Of a stretch of 64,000 bases of DNA, positions 16,376-25,711 are shown one piece after another (the first letter of the stretch is position 1; each line of letters starts with the position of its first letter). Source of the DNA: Paragordius varius (lineage: Eukaryota; Nematomorpha); contig OZ176050.1 in the NCBI GenBank assembly GCA_964247055.1, forward strand, positions 11,842,001 to 11,906,000. The letters are read 5' to 3'. The notes under the pieces are model-generated. The model had not been told where the DNA came from, ran no database searches, and was given only the letters and a program-made list of their open reading frames with translations. The translations under genes and the position numbers were made by a program.

Positions 16376-19300
16376 CAATTTGTTTTCTTAATATTTCTCG
16401 CTAATATATAATTGTTGTGGACTCACTTATCTTGATATATTAATATGGAAATAAGATTAAAAAATTAACAGTAATTCGTTTTGTAACCAAATATTTTTGC
16501 CAGATTTTAAAATAGGTGCGTATTATTAACACCTAAATATTTGATGGATTTTAATGTTAAATATTTTATTATTGTAGGTTTATATGTTTAGGCTCATGAT
16601 GAGTATATAAAATTCATACTTTATACGAATAAATTTTAGACATAGTATTATATATTTTTTTGTCCAATAATATTATGGTAGGATAGTGATTATTGTTTGC
16701 GACAAACTCCAACAATGTCCCCGCCAAATAATGATATGTCGAATGAAATAAAATCACATATACACACAGATTCAAACTTAAAAAATAATGACAAAAAAGA
16801 CGTTACAGACAATGGCAAAAATATGAAAGGAAAAGAATCTTTTAAAAGTGCCAAAAATTCTGGCAATACTCCACCATCTCAACCTAGCAACCCTTCAATA
16901 GTTTATGGTGGGGAAGGAACGCATAGTTCAGAGCCTGTCATGTATAGTAAACCATCCATATATGCTCTCGTTATAAGTGGACATAGTCTGGTACAACAAA
17001 CAATATTTATATCATCATTATTGAAATTTAATATTAGGATTAATAGGAATATAAACTATATATATTACTCTAATTATCATACACTTGTCCGATTTTCGAA
17101 TAAGGTTCTATTTTTGAGTTATAAGTGTTTAAATTTAGAAATTTTCCACAAAATTTATGAGAGAATTTCGGAATCTCCATAATGGTTAAAAATAATAACT
17201 TAACCTTATTATTTTTTTTCCAATGTCTATAAAATATTGTTATTAATATTTTATTAAAGTTATGATATTAATTAAATTTTATTTGAATAATTTAATTTTT
17301 CTTGAAAAAGGGTTCTCATGATTTGGATAATTGGCCATTTATTTTCTTTTACAATCTATGTCACTATGGGAGGGGTGTGGTCCACATTCCATATATTTTA
17401 AAACAAGACAATTTATTATTTGCAATTTAAAGTCATATAAAGTTTAATTTTGATTATATTATTTTTTATTTTAGGTTAAAAAAATGTGCCCCCTTTGAAC
17501 TGAAATTTAAGCAGCATTGTTTATAATATTACATTATCCAACGGTAGGTTCATGCGCTAGATCCCAAGCTTGAAGCCGAATTCATTGAGTTAGGAAGCCG
17601 GGCTATGTCCGTTATTTGTTGTCGCGTAACTCCTTTGCAAAAAGCTATGGTTGTCGATTTGGTCAAACGGAAAAAACGGGTGACAACCCTGGCTATAGGG
17701 GATGGGGCTAATGATGTTAGTATGATACGGAGAGCTAATATAGGTATGTCAATTTTATTTTATATTATACTAATTGGAATTATACGGACAAATGTAAAAA
17801 AAAATACCGTTGTACCTTTTTTTTGTGATTTTTAAAACTATAACATTCGTTGTGTTAACTGCATATTATGAAAGCTATATTTAATTTATTTTACAATCAT
17901 AAATATCTAATTTTAATAAAAAAATAATTCCTTTTAAAAAGTATGGTGGGTTTTTGAGGTCTATTATATATTTACAATATTCAGTAAAAATTGAAATTTA
18001 GATAAAATATATAAAAACATTATATTTGTTTTTTGCGAAGACGGTACTTTTACTTGATTTTTCTTATATAAATAATTTTATTACAATTGTTAATTACATA
18101 AATGGTTGGTCCAATATACATCGCATAACATACTTGGCAATTCAAAACAATGAGTTATATTTAAAATAGCTATTAAAAATGGTCTTTTGAAAAGGAATAT
18201 TTTATTCATGTTTTTAGAATGTATCTGTATAATTTTATACTGTAAGTGAATCAATATATTATTACCAAAATTTATTAGATGTAAAGTCAATTTTTTTTTA
18301 GTCCATAGCTTTTTTGATAGCTTTTTTGAAATTTAATATACCCTTTACAATTCAAATCCTAAAAAAATGTCTTTTTGGGCTAATATAACTCAACATAAAT
18401 ACGAAATTTTTTACGATATAGTTTATTATTTTTTCACCATTATATTAATTTTAAACAGAAATTTATATTTTGAAAATATTAAAAAATAAAGGTAATTTTT
18501 AATTATAGGAAAACACTTAATTTATTTTAGGGTCAATTTGAATTGTTTAAGGGCGAATTTCTGCAAATAGCATATATAATTTTGGAATGCCTTCCCATTT
18601 TGAAAAAATTTAACAGTATTAGTATTCTACTTATTATGTTATTTTTTATTTTATGCTGAAAACATGATAATAATTTGATAATTGTTCTTCACTGAATTCT
18701 TAATGTTTCTAAATGGTTTCCCATGCCATTAAACAAATAAATTTACTAAAGTTATTGATTGATAATATATAAATAATTTATATATCTAAAAATAAACTAT
18801 CCACTCCAAAATGTAGAAATGTAAACGAAATCTTTTAATCTTTTAACTAATATTTTTATATTATTATATAAGGTATTGGGATAAGTGGACTAGAGGGTCG
18901 ACAAGCCGTGTTAGCCAGTGATTTTGCCATTGCGCAATTTCGATTCCTTGAACGCCTTCTGTTGGTGCATGGGCGCTGGTCTTACTATCGAATGACCAAA
19001 TTCCTACGCTATTTTTTCTACAAAAACTTTGCATTTACCCTGTGTAGCTTTTGGTATGGTTTCTTTTGTGGCTTCTCTGCTCAAGTGAGTGTTAAAATAT
19101 AATTTATATGGATTTTTTCACTCTTGATTTATATTTTATGGTAACATTTTTAATATTATTGGTTCAATAAAAAATAACATATAAATTTTACATTATAGTT
19201 TGCAGTATAATTATTTTATACTATGCGTGTATTATTATAGTCTTTGTTTGACCCATGGTTCATATCCTTCTACAATTTGTTTTACACTTCACTCCCTGTA

Positions 19301-20430
19301 TTGGCATTGGCCTTTTTCGAACAGGTTAGTTTATTTTTATATGCTGATTTAATTTAAAAATATATTTGCATTTGGGTTACATTAATGCGTCACTTGTTTA
19401 TTTTAATATTTATATAATTTTTTAAATTATCTTCTTATAACATTTTAAGCTTATAAATATTAATCTCTTATGATTTTAAAATACTTTTTTTTAAAAAACC
19501 CTTAATATTAACAAAAATATCAATTTCCACTAATTTGAAGTTGGAGTTTCGATTTTTATTTTATATTACATTTTTTTGAAACTTTTGTTTTAGGATGTTG
19601 ATGAAGATATGTGCATACGTTATCCCCAATTATATCGGGCAAGTTTGGGGAACAAACTTTTCAACAAAAAAATATTTGCTCAAAGCATTCTCCATGGCAT
19701 TATAACATCATTCATACTTTTTATTATTCCGTAAGAACCTCACCAAATTTTTTAACAGTTAGTAATGAAATTATAAAGACAAATATTTTTACATAAAAGA
19801 CAACCATACTTGTTTAAACCCTAATTTTTCCAATAAAAATTGAATATATAATTGATTTCTCTATCAATTTACATCACTATTTCATGAGACATTACTTAAA
19901 AAACCAAGTGTAAAAAGTACATCAGTCTTTTGAGAAAAAAATATTTGTCTTTTTGTCCGTATAATTTCAATTTTTATAGTACTTAATTTAAGTATTTTTG
20001 TATTATTAATATTGTTTTTAATTATGTTTAGTTATTTCGCATTTACGGACGGTATGTCGAGTCAAGGTAAAGAAACGGGTCTATTCGTGTTTGGGATTGC
20101 TGTGTCAACATGTCTCATTTTTACAGTTAGTTTACAGGTATGGAAAATCTTAAAAGCATTTAGTTTAAAATAATTAAAATATTAAGAATAAATGAATAGC
20201 AAAAATAATATTTTTTTCTAGGATTAATAAACATTATTTTATAATTACTCTATCCTTTTGGTAGCGAAATCAGTAATTAGAGATTAAAATTAACATTAAA
20301 ATTATATTTAAATAATGTATTTATATAAGTTTCTGAAGGATTAAAACAATTTACTTTATTTCAATAATACTAGCCTTTTTATTTAATACTTTATAACTTT
20401 TCTGCTGTAAATTCTCGTGAAATATTTCAA

Positions 20431-20468
<38 letters not shown>

Positions 20469-23400
20469 ATATTTTAGGCCGGGTTAGATACGGCATATTG
20501 GACCGGTTTTAATCATTTCGTGATATGGGGAAGCATAATATTTTATTTGGCCATGCATTTCCTAATGTACAGTCCACTGTTTAATCGCACTTTTGTGGGC
20601 GTCATGTTAGCGGCCACTGGTCAACCTAAATTTTGGTTTACTGTCGTCCTAACAACTGCAATATTGTATGTATTTTATTCCTATATGTTTGGTATTATAT
20701 ACCATTTACAGTTCAAATTCACCCTTAAACAAATCAAATTCACCCCAAAATAAATTAGTTTTTTAAGATTAAAAATTACCTTATTTTATAATATTTTCAT
20801 AAAATTTTGTTTAAAATTAATAATATTGAAAAAATGTAAATGTAAAAATATATTTTATATTAATGATGAGTTATATTATCTCGAAAACTCATAATTTATT
20901 TTTAGGGTTGGGTGAATTTAAATTGGTCAAGGGTGAATATGATTCGATCAAGGGTAAATTTGAATTATAAATGGCATATATGTTTTTGCATAAATATTTT
21001 TAAAAAAAAAATAAAACAACGGAATATTAAGTCAAAGTAAAATTTTATAATAGCCGCGAATAAATAAAAGTTGGTTATTCGTGTTTGTTGTGTATGGGGT
21101 ATTAATGAATCTTCATAATACCCTGTTAATTATCCTTTTCGTATGAGTATTATATATATTATTACAGACATGAAAATATTGCAAATATCAAATTTATTTA
21201 AAATACATAATTTTTACTAAGTTTAAATGTCCAACCTTAAAATAATTCAATGCCCTTATTTATAACCAACCTATTTGCGGTAAGCACATTAAAGTTGGTC
21301 AATTTGCATTATTTTTGGTCAATTTGCAATATATGAATAAAAAACAACAAATGGTTAATAATCAAAAGAATTCTATCTTACAACATTAAACTTTATTAAT
21401 TATGGTGTTTTTATATGAACAATAATGCGAATTGATCAACATTGATGTGCATTTTAATCATTTTTTCAGTTTATGTTATAATGCATGATAGAATTTTACC
21501 AGTGTTGGCTATACGTTCCTATTTTTGTGATACACGTCCCAATTTAGCCGATCGAATTCGGTATGCTCAACGTCTGTACAATGCTTCCAAGCGGCGAAAA
21601 CAACAAAAGGAATCGAGAGCGTTAGCCGCTGCCGCCACGGCCTCTAACACGGAAACTAAAGATCGATTTGGGTTTTTTTACTTATTTTACATTATACTTT
21701 TCACTTTTGATGGGTTTATGATCATAAACCCATGGATGATTTTATTTTAAAGTCTTTACTATAAACAACTTTAGATAAATTTAACACAAATAACATTATT
21801 TTTCCTAATTTAAAACTAAAAATGATTATGACCTTATTTCCGAACACTGAATGCAGGTATACCTGGTCTTAACGAGTAAATTGAACCACAAATGCAATTT
21901 TTTGTTGGAAATAAAGGCAAATTTAACCAAAATGATTATGTTTATAATTATATGTTATTTAAATATCCATTTTTGCATTAAATTAAGTTTTAAATACTTA
22001 TTTTTGTTTATTGTCATACCTAATGATATATGTATTAGTTTTTAATCATATCACAATTATTTATTCATACTCATCAATATATTAACCGGCCAAACCCACC
22101 CTAAACTCTCTTATCCTCGCACATGAATTGAATTTTTATGATCCTTTTTATGTTTTTATGTTTTGAATTCAGCAATAATTAAGTTTAAAACAAATTTTTG
22201 AGTACTACAATGTAAAAATAAAATAAAAATATAGAAATAATAGTAGTTTTATGGTTTTTTTATCTCAAAAATAGGTTTCCTTTTCCATTTCCTTCATTCC
22301 CATTTTTCCCGGTACCTCCGGGACATTCCTATGATTTGGCTGGACCAACTAATGGTTATGGTCCACCTTATTATTACAATCAAGCGGCTACTACTAACAC
22401 CAATAAACAACGTGCCAGTCAACCTAAATTGACTCAAAGACATTCCATGCGTACGGGTTACGCCTTTGCTCATCAACACGGTTTTGGGGACCTTATCATC
22501 AAGGTTTTTGTGCAAAAATTAGTTTGAGACGTTTGAAACAAAAATGCGTGATTAATTTGCAATCAATTATGACACCTAATGTATAAATTGATTTTTGTAA
22601 ACTGTATTATTGCTAAAATGTGAATTTTAAAAAAGTTGTCAAATATAGAAAATTAAAATTAATTGGTAATGGTACAATATGAATTTTAATAATAAAATAT
22701 TATATAATAGAAGCATTAGACAGTTGATCGAACATTTATAGGTAACACTAAAATTATTTTTGTAAACATCAAAAAATGCTTATTAATTCAAATTTTAATT
22801 CCATATAAACTTCAATTAATCTAATTTTATAAGATACATAATTCTAAAATTTTATTAAATTATATATATGATGTGGATAGGGTACATCTTTTCGACCACT
22901 GAGAAGTTCACTATCCGCCTTAGATGAACATATTCCTATTAATACTGCTGGGGCAAAAAACTCAATAAATCAAACTTCATCATTACCTACAGGCAAACCC
23001 AAACCATCAGAATTTTCAGGGATCCGGCCTAGCAATGATAATTTAGCTCATGAACCATATATGCGAGAGAAAAAGTATTTATACATGGAATAATTGTTTT
23101 TTGAGATATTGGTATTTTAACAGAAGAAAAATATTTTTTCATTCTTATCACATTTAAAAGTTTATAAATTATAGAAATAAGTTTAACTTTTACTTTAATT
23201 TTAACTTTAAAAGAATAAAGAACCTAGAATCTACAGCTTACACGCAGCGTGAATCCTTACCCCTTCAACAAAGAAATCAAACATATAGTGCCGTCATTCC
23301 ACAAGACTCAACAATATATACCGACCATGATGGAAGAATGAATAAGTTTAGAGCTCGAAAAAGTGACATTTCACATGATAGAACAACCATGTCATCTTTC

Positions 23401-24301
23401 AACACTAATAATGCTCCTAATATGCGCCCAAACCCATCTACCAACCCGAATGGTGTTGATAGTTGTGAAATGATGACAGTTTCATCCATGGGACAGACCG
23501 ACTCTAATTTGGCGGTCCCCTCGACTCATCACCACAGATCAAGGACCGGGAGCAATAATAGTGGATTAACGTACACAGCAGTTCCCAGCAATGAAATTCC
23601 AGAAGTTAAGGTAATTTCTTGTGTTATATAGATTAGTGTTTGTGCGTACATATGAAATACGCTTTTAATGGTCAAATGTTCGATAACGATCAAATTTACT
23701 GTTGGTTTTCTAGGAAACTGCGTGTATTAATTTATATGGTATAAAAATATCTCTCCTTTTCTCCGAATATAATAATTTTATGGTCCAAAAAATTGTTTTG
23801 TTAAATAAAAAAAACTTTTTAGCAACAAAATGTCAAAATGTTCCATATACATTGATAAAAGCATTAAATGTCAATTAAACAATTTCTTTAAAATTAAAAA
23901 TTCTAATAAAACGTCTTTCTAAATTCTATATTATTTAGCCAAACATCGGTGAAGTATTTTAAATTATTATACTATTTTTTCTCTAGGTGCTAAAATATAC
24001 CAAGAAAAATAGTATTATCCACCATATACCTAATGTTCGTTCAAGCGACCCTTCAAAGTTTGTACCAATGGGTGATTCCACATTAAATAAACTTAAACAA
24101 AAGGAGTGTACACCATCTTTACAACGAGATATTCGTTTATATGATCATTCAAAACAAGATCAGTCAACCAGTAAAAACAATAATGATTCAATTTTTCCAG
24201 ACACTGGTGATTCAACAAAACAACCAACTACTTCTGCTAAGAAAGAACCTAAATATCAAGATGATACCACTGATGATGGAAATATGACCACTGATCTCTA
24301 A
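3715..24301 (+). CDS. ATP8B: ATP8B-type P4-ATPase phospholipid flippase, 40 exons
   Basis: Predicted 2174-residue P4-ATPase, which would move phospholipid to the cytosolic leaflet; the family normally works with a CDC50 partner. Exons: 3715-3790, 3958-4016, 4093-4206, 4381-4479, 4566-4700, 5004-5074, 5137-5219, 5864-5984, 6568-6694, 7010-7224, 7664-7734, 8150-8331, 8798-8960, 9393-9472, 9607-9708, 10073-10195, 10491-10588, 11091-11269, 11778-11932, 12393-12590, 12909-13042, 13430-13559, 13958-14420, 14525-14628, 14958-15055, 15231-15365, 15556-15672, 15989-16334, 16682-16990, 17548-17743, 18873-19084, 19241-19324, 19594-19730, 20032-20137, 20478-20665, 21492-21671, 22275-22503, 22881-23074, 23214-23610, 23987-24301. 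Lengths sum to 6525 nt, a multiple of three. Visible motifs: DGET (184-187), PISL (361-364), DKTGTLT with phospho-acceptor D414, SPDEGALV (514-521), KGAD (580-583), LTGDK (694-698), GDGANDV (1480-1486). The stretch after exon 31 ([19 protein letters not shown], then KNFAFTL) and the tail motif [14 protein letters not shown] fit ATP8B rather than ATP8A, 10 or 11. The start ATG has a good context (CACCATGG). Family members are usually 1200-1300 residues; the excess is an internal insert (752-1420) and a long C-tail. Exon 4 has a weak donor (GTATTC). Confidence 0.93.
5505..5835 (+). repeat. Minisatellite-like repeats in intron 7 of the flippase
   Basis: The intron contains many near copies of short units such as ATGTTGCGTTTGCTTGAAAA and ATTCTTTTTAATTT, arranged as a higher-order array ending 28 bases before exon 8. 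Units vary in length and sequence, so it is an imperfect, old array. I see no gene or transposon end inside it. Confidence 0.75.
9054..9370 (+). mobile_element. MITE family A, copy in flippase intron 13
   Basis: About 317 bp bounded by inverted ends (left CATACCATTAATTTAAATCC, right GAATTATAAATGGTATAT). Each end carries several repeats of a unit like AATTCACCCTTGAACAATT, or its complement GGGTGAATTTGAATTGTT. The middle is AT-rich without a frame. Related copies lie at 18337-18577, 20697-20981 and 63318-63655. The element makes up most of the 432-nt intron and stops 22 bases before the exon 14 acceptor. Confidence 0.75.
9562..9594. repeat. (TA)n array before flippase exon 15
   Basis: Uninterrupted alternating A/T ending 12 bases before the exon 15 acceptor, where a polypyrimidine tract would normally be. 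Confidence 0.9.
9758..10052 (+). mobile_element. MITE family B, copy in flippase intron 15
   Basis: Inverted ends: the left reads GTAAAAATTAAAATTATACGG then GACAAA and AAAGACAAATATTTTT. The right reads GTATGGTTGTCTTTT, AATATTTGTCTTTATA, then TTTCAGTTTTTACTGTAC, the complement of the same order. The same ends recur at 15753-15962 and 19762-19983, with remnants near 17772. TACATGTA-like bases at both borders suggest a duplicated target. Removing it leaves a 70-nt intron with normal borders. Confidence 0.75.
10607..10641. repeat. (TA)n array after flippase exon 17
   Basis: Alternating A/T beginning 19 bases after the exon 17 donor. Confidence 0.9.
11356..11382. repeat. (TA)n array in flippase intron 18
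   Basis: Alternating A/T about 87 bases after the exon 18 donor. Confidence 0.9.
13597..13850 (+). mobile_element. Degenerate MITE-like stretch in flippase intron 22
   Basis: Contains GAATAGAGGTGTAAATTGAT, matching the complement of the core of the family B copy at 19762-19983 (CTATCAATTTACATCACTAT). AGGACC lies near one end and GGTCCT near the other. A similar core (AGATATAAATTGGTAACAC) lies near 13190 in intron 21. The ends are too decayed to fix borders. Confidence 0.3.
15695..15727. repeat. (TA)n array after flippase exon 27
   Basis: Alternating A/T beginning about 22 bases after the exon 27 donor and abutting the MITE B copy in the same intron. Confidence 0.9.
15753..15962 (+). mobile_element. 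MITE family B, short copy in flippase intron 27
   Basis: Left end AGTGAAAACTAAAATACAAAT followed by ACAACCATAC; right end AAAGTATGGTTGTCTTTA and ATATTTGTCATTTTTACG. These are the family B ends in inverted order around a core with GCTCACTATTCCTTTCGCC. It stops 26 bases before exon 28. Confidence 0.6.
16342..16372. repeat. (TA)n array after flippase exon 28
   Basis: Alternating A/T starting 7 bases after the exon 28 donor (GTTTTTACATATATA). Confidence 0.9.
17772..18080 (+). mobile_element. MITE family B remnants in flippase intron 30
   Basis: ATTGGAATTATACGGACAAAT at the left and AAAAAGTATGGTGGGTTTTT further in match family B ends. A second AGTAAAAATTGAAATTTAG near 17985 looks like the start of another, truncated copy in the same direction. 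Probably two overlapping decayed copies. Confidence 0.4.
18337..18577 (+). mobile_element. MITE family A, degenerate copy in flippase intron 30
   Basis: Left end ATACCCTTTACAATTCAAAT; right end TAGGGTCAATTTGAATTGTT, AAGGGCGAATTT and a final AGCATATATA. The inner sequence AAAGGTAATTTTTAATTAT also occurs in the copy at 63318-63655. Fewer end units are left than in the other copies. Confidence 0.55.
19762..19983 (+). mobile_element. MITE family B, copy in flippase intron 33
   Basis: Left end AATGAAATTATAAAGACAAAT then AAAGACAACCATACTT; right end AATATTTGTCTTTTTGTCC and AATTTCAATTTTTATAGTAC. It occupies 222 of the 301 intron bases and ends 48 bases before exon 34. The flanking bases alone would make an intron of about 79 nt. 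Confidence 0.75.
20433..20465. repeat. (TA)n array before flippase exon 35
   Basis: Alternating A/T ending 12 bases before the exon 35 acceptor (GTTATATTTTAG). Confidence 0.9.
20697..20981 (+). mobile_element. MITE family A, copy in flippase intron 35
   Basis: Left ATATACCATTTACAGTTCAA with two CACCC-type units; right GGGTGAATTTAAATTGGTCA, further GGGTGAA and GGGTAAA units and GAATTATAAATGGCATAT. It begins 31 bases after the exon 35 donor. Confidence 0.75.
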
Positions 24302-25261
24302 TCTAATTACATACACACTTTAGACGGATTTTGAGAAACTATACTGCACAAAAATGGTTTACTATTGTTATTAATTCGAGAAGTACATGCGACCCTTGCT
24401 TGACATTTCTTTTCAGGGTGAAATGCAAAAGAATAAAAAATGTGCTAATATTCATTGTTAAATGCTAAGTTCCACTAGTCCATAATTAATATTATATTGT
24501 AATATATTTTTCATAAATTTTACGTGGCCACTCAATACTGCAAAGACAAATCATTAATTTATAAATTGTATATATTCATAAAATCCAATTTTTCTAACCC
24601 TTGTTATATCTCGTAGTCAACCCTTTAGCTATCCATATTCATTCCTTTTATTATTTATATTTATCTTATTGTCTTTTTATACGACTTTTGCAAAAAGCAT
24701 ATAAATACCGAAAAATAAAACTTAATAGATTTTTTTATTAACAAATGTCATTTGCATGTGTTTGGTGTAATAATATATATTCATAACATTCGCAAAAAAA
24801 TATATTTTATATATGTTGGTATATAAAATATTTCTAATCAAATTTATTTTGTATCTATATTTATAATATATATATATATATATATAGATGACTTTATGCT
24901 TCTATCATCTCGGGGTGACATAAAAAATACCCTTAATATCTTTAATAGAAAATTATTTGGTTTCTCAAAAGTTAATTTTGGTTTGTTGTGCGGTTTACGA
25001 GTCATTTATAAAGGTTATATCATCTTTTATGGTAATGGATTCTTAAATTGATTTGCATTTGACCAAATTTTCAGGCACAAGATATTTTATTAATCTAGAC
25101 CAGCCAACACAAATGACATATATATATATATATATATGTGTTAGTTTTCATATAAATAACAAAATAAGTAGTAAAAATATTATAATATTGCTAAATTTGG
25201 TGTTAAATTGTACTAATATGTGTAAAAACAAATTTGGATAAAATGCTTGGACAATAAACTT
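24302..25261. other. 3' UTR and intergenic DNA after the flippase gene
   Basis: Follows the TAA stop of the flippase. Contains AATAAA at 24432-24437 and 24714-24719 as candidate polyadenylation signals, and (TA)n near 24868-24887 and 25114-25138. I see no coding exon. Confidence 0.5.
24432..24437 (+). promoter_or_regulatory. Candidate polyadenylation signal of the flippase
   Basis: AATAAA 131 bases after the stop codon. A second AATAAA lies at 24714. In DNA this AT-rich the hexamer is common, so either may be incidental. Confidence 0.3.
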
Positions 25262-25711
25262 AATTTTTCAAACATCTGCCATTGATGAAAGCACAAATAT
25301 AAAATATCACAATATTCTATTCGAAAAATTAATCAATTTTTTCATAGAAGGCAACTTAAATTACATGAAGTAAATTCTGTTGAACTGTGTTTGCATGCCA
25401 TTTTTAAATCTATTAAACAATATATTAGAAATATTTGTATGGGCTACTGAGGAATTTTTTTATGAATGTATTAAAATAAATCCGACGTCTTAATAAAAGA
25501 TATTAACAATTCACTGCTTGTTTCACCTAGATTTGAACATACTCTTTTTGCAATGACGCATGTGGTTAGAAATGTAGTTAATATAATCATCTGCTTTGAA
25601 GAGTAAACAATTTAAAGATCTATTGTAATATTGATATCAAATTGGAGATATTATTAATGAGACGTGGTTTTCAGAGATATGGCTCTTTTACTAAATAAAA
25701 AACATTTACCA
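25262..25711 (+). mobile_element. Decayed hAT-like transposase fragment
   Basis: Translation in shifting frames shows pieces in the order of a hAT transposase of the ZBED/GTF2IRD2-like group: AIDESTNI near 25279 (the DEST motif after the first catalytic region), then HCLFHLDLNILF near 25517, MTHVVRNVVNIIICFEE near 25553, QFKDLL near 25610 and a trace of the RWFS motif near 25663. Several stops and frameshifts make it clearly dead. No terminal inverted repeats were located. The LINE that follows appears to have inserted into it. The family call rests on motif order only. Confidence 0.4.

Larger units (their letters stand above)
12393..16990 (+). other. Low-complexity insert of the flippase (exons 20-29)
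   Basis: Ten consecutive exons encode residues 752 to about 1420, placed between the end of the nucleotide-binding part (exon 19, ending PRHS) and the conserved [21 protein letters not shown] segment before the P-domain DGAND loop. The segment is rich in Asn, Ser, Gln, Lys and Thr, with stretches such as [10 protein letters not shown] and a basic patch [11 protein letters not shown] in exon 24. It has no cysteine pattern or membrane span that I can see. All ten exons have plausible GT-AG borders and keep one open frame, so I take them as coding. In ATP8B relatives this position holds only a modest loop. A disordered cytosolic regulatory loop is an inference; the sequence shows only composition and placement. 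Confidence 0.75.

Noticed and set aside
21470-21491. Alternative acceptor (TTTTTTCAG) for flippase exon 36
   Set aside because: It would break the reading frame from exon 35. The acceptor at 21491 restores phase and gives ILPVLAIR, matching the last membrane span of ATP8B.
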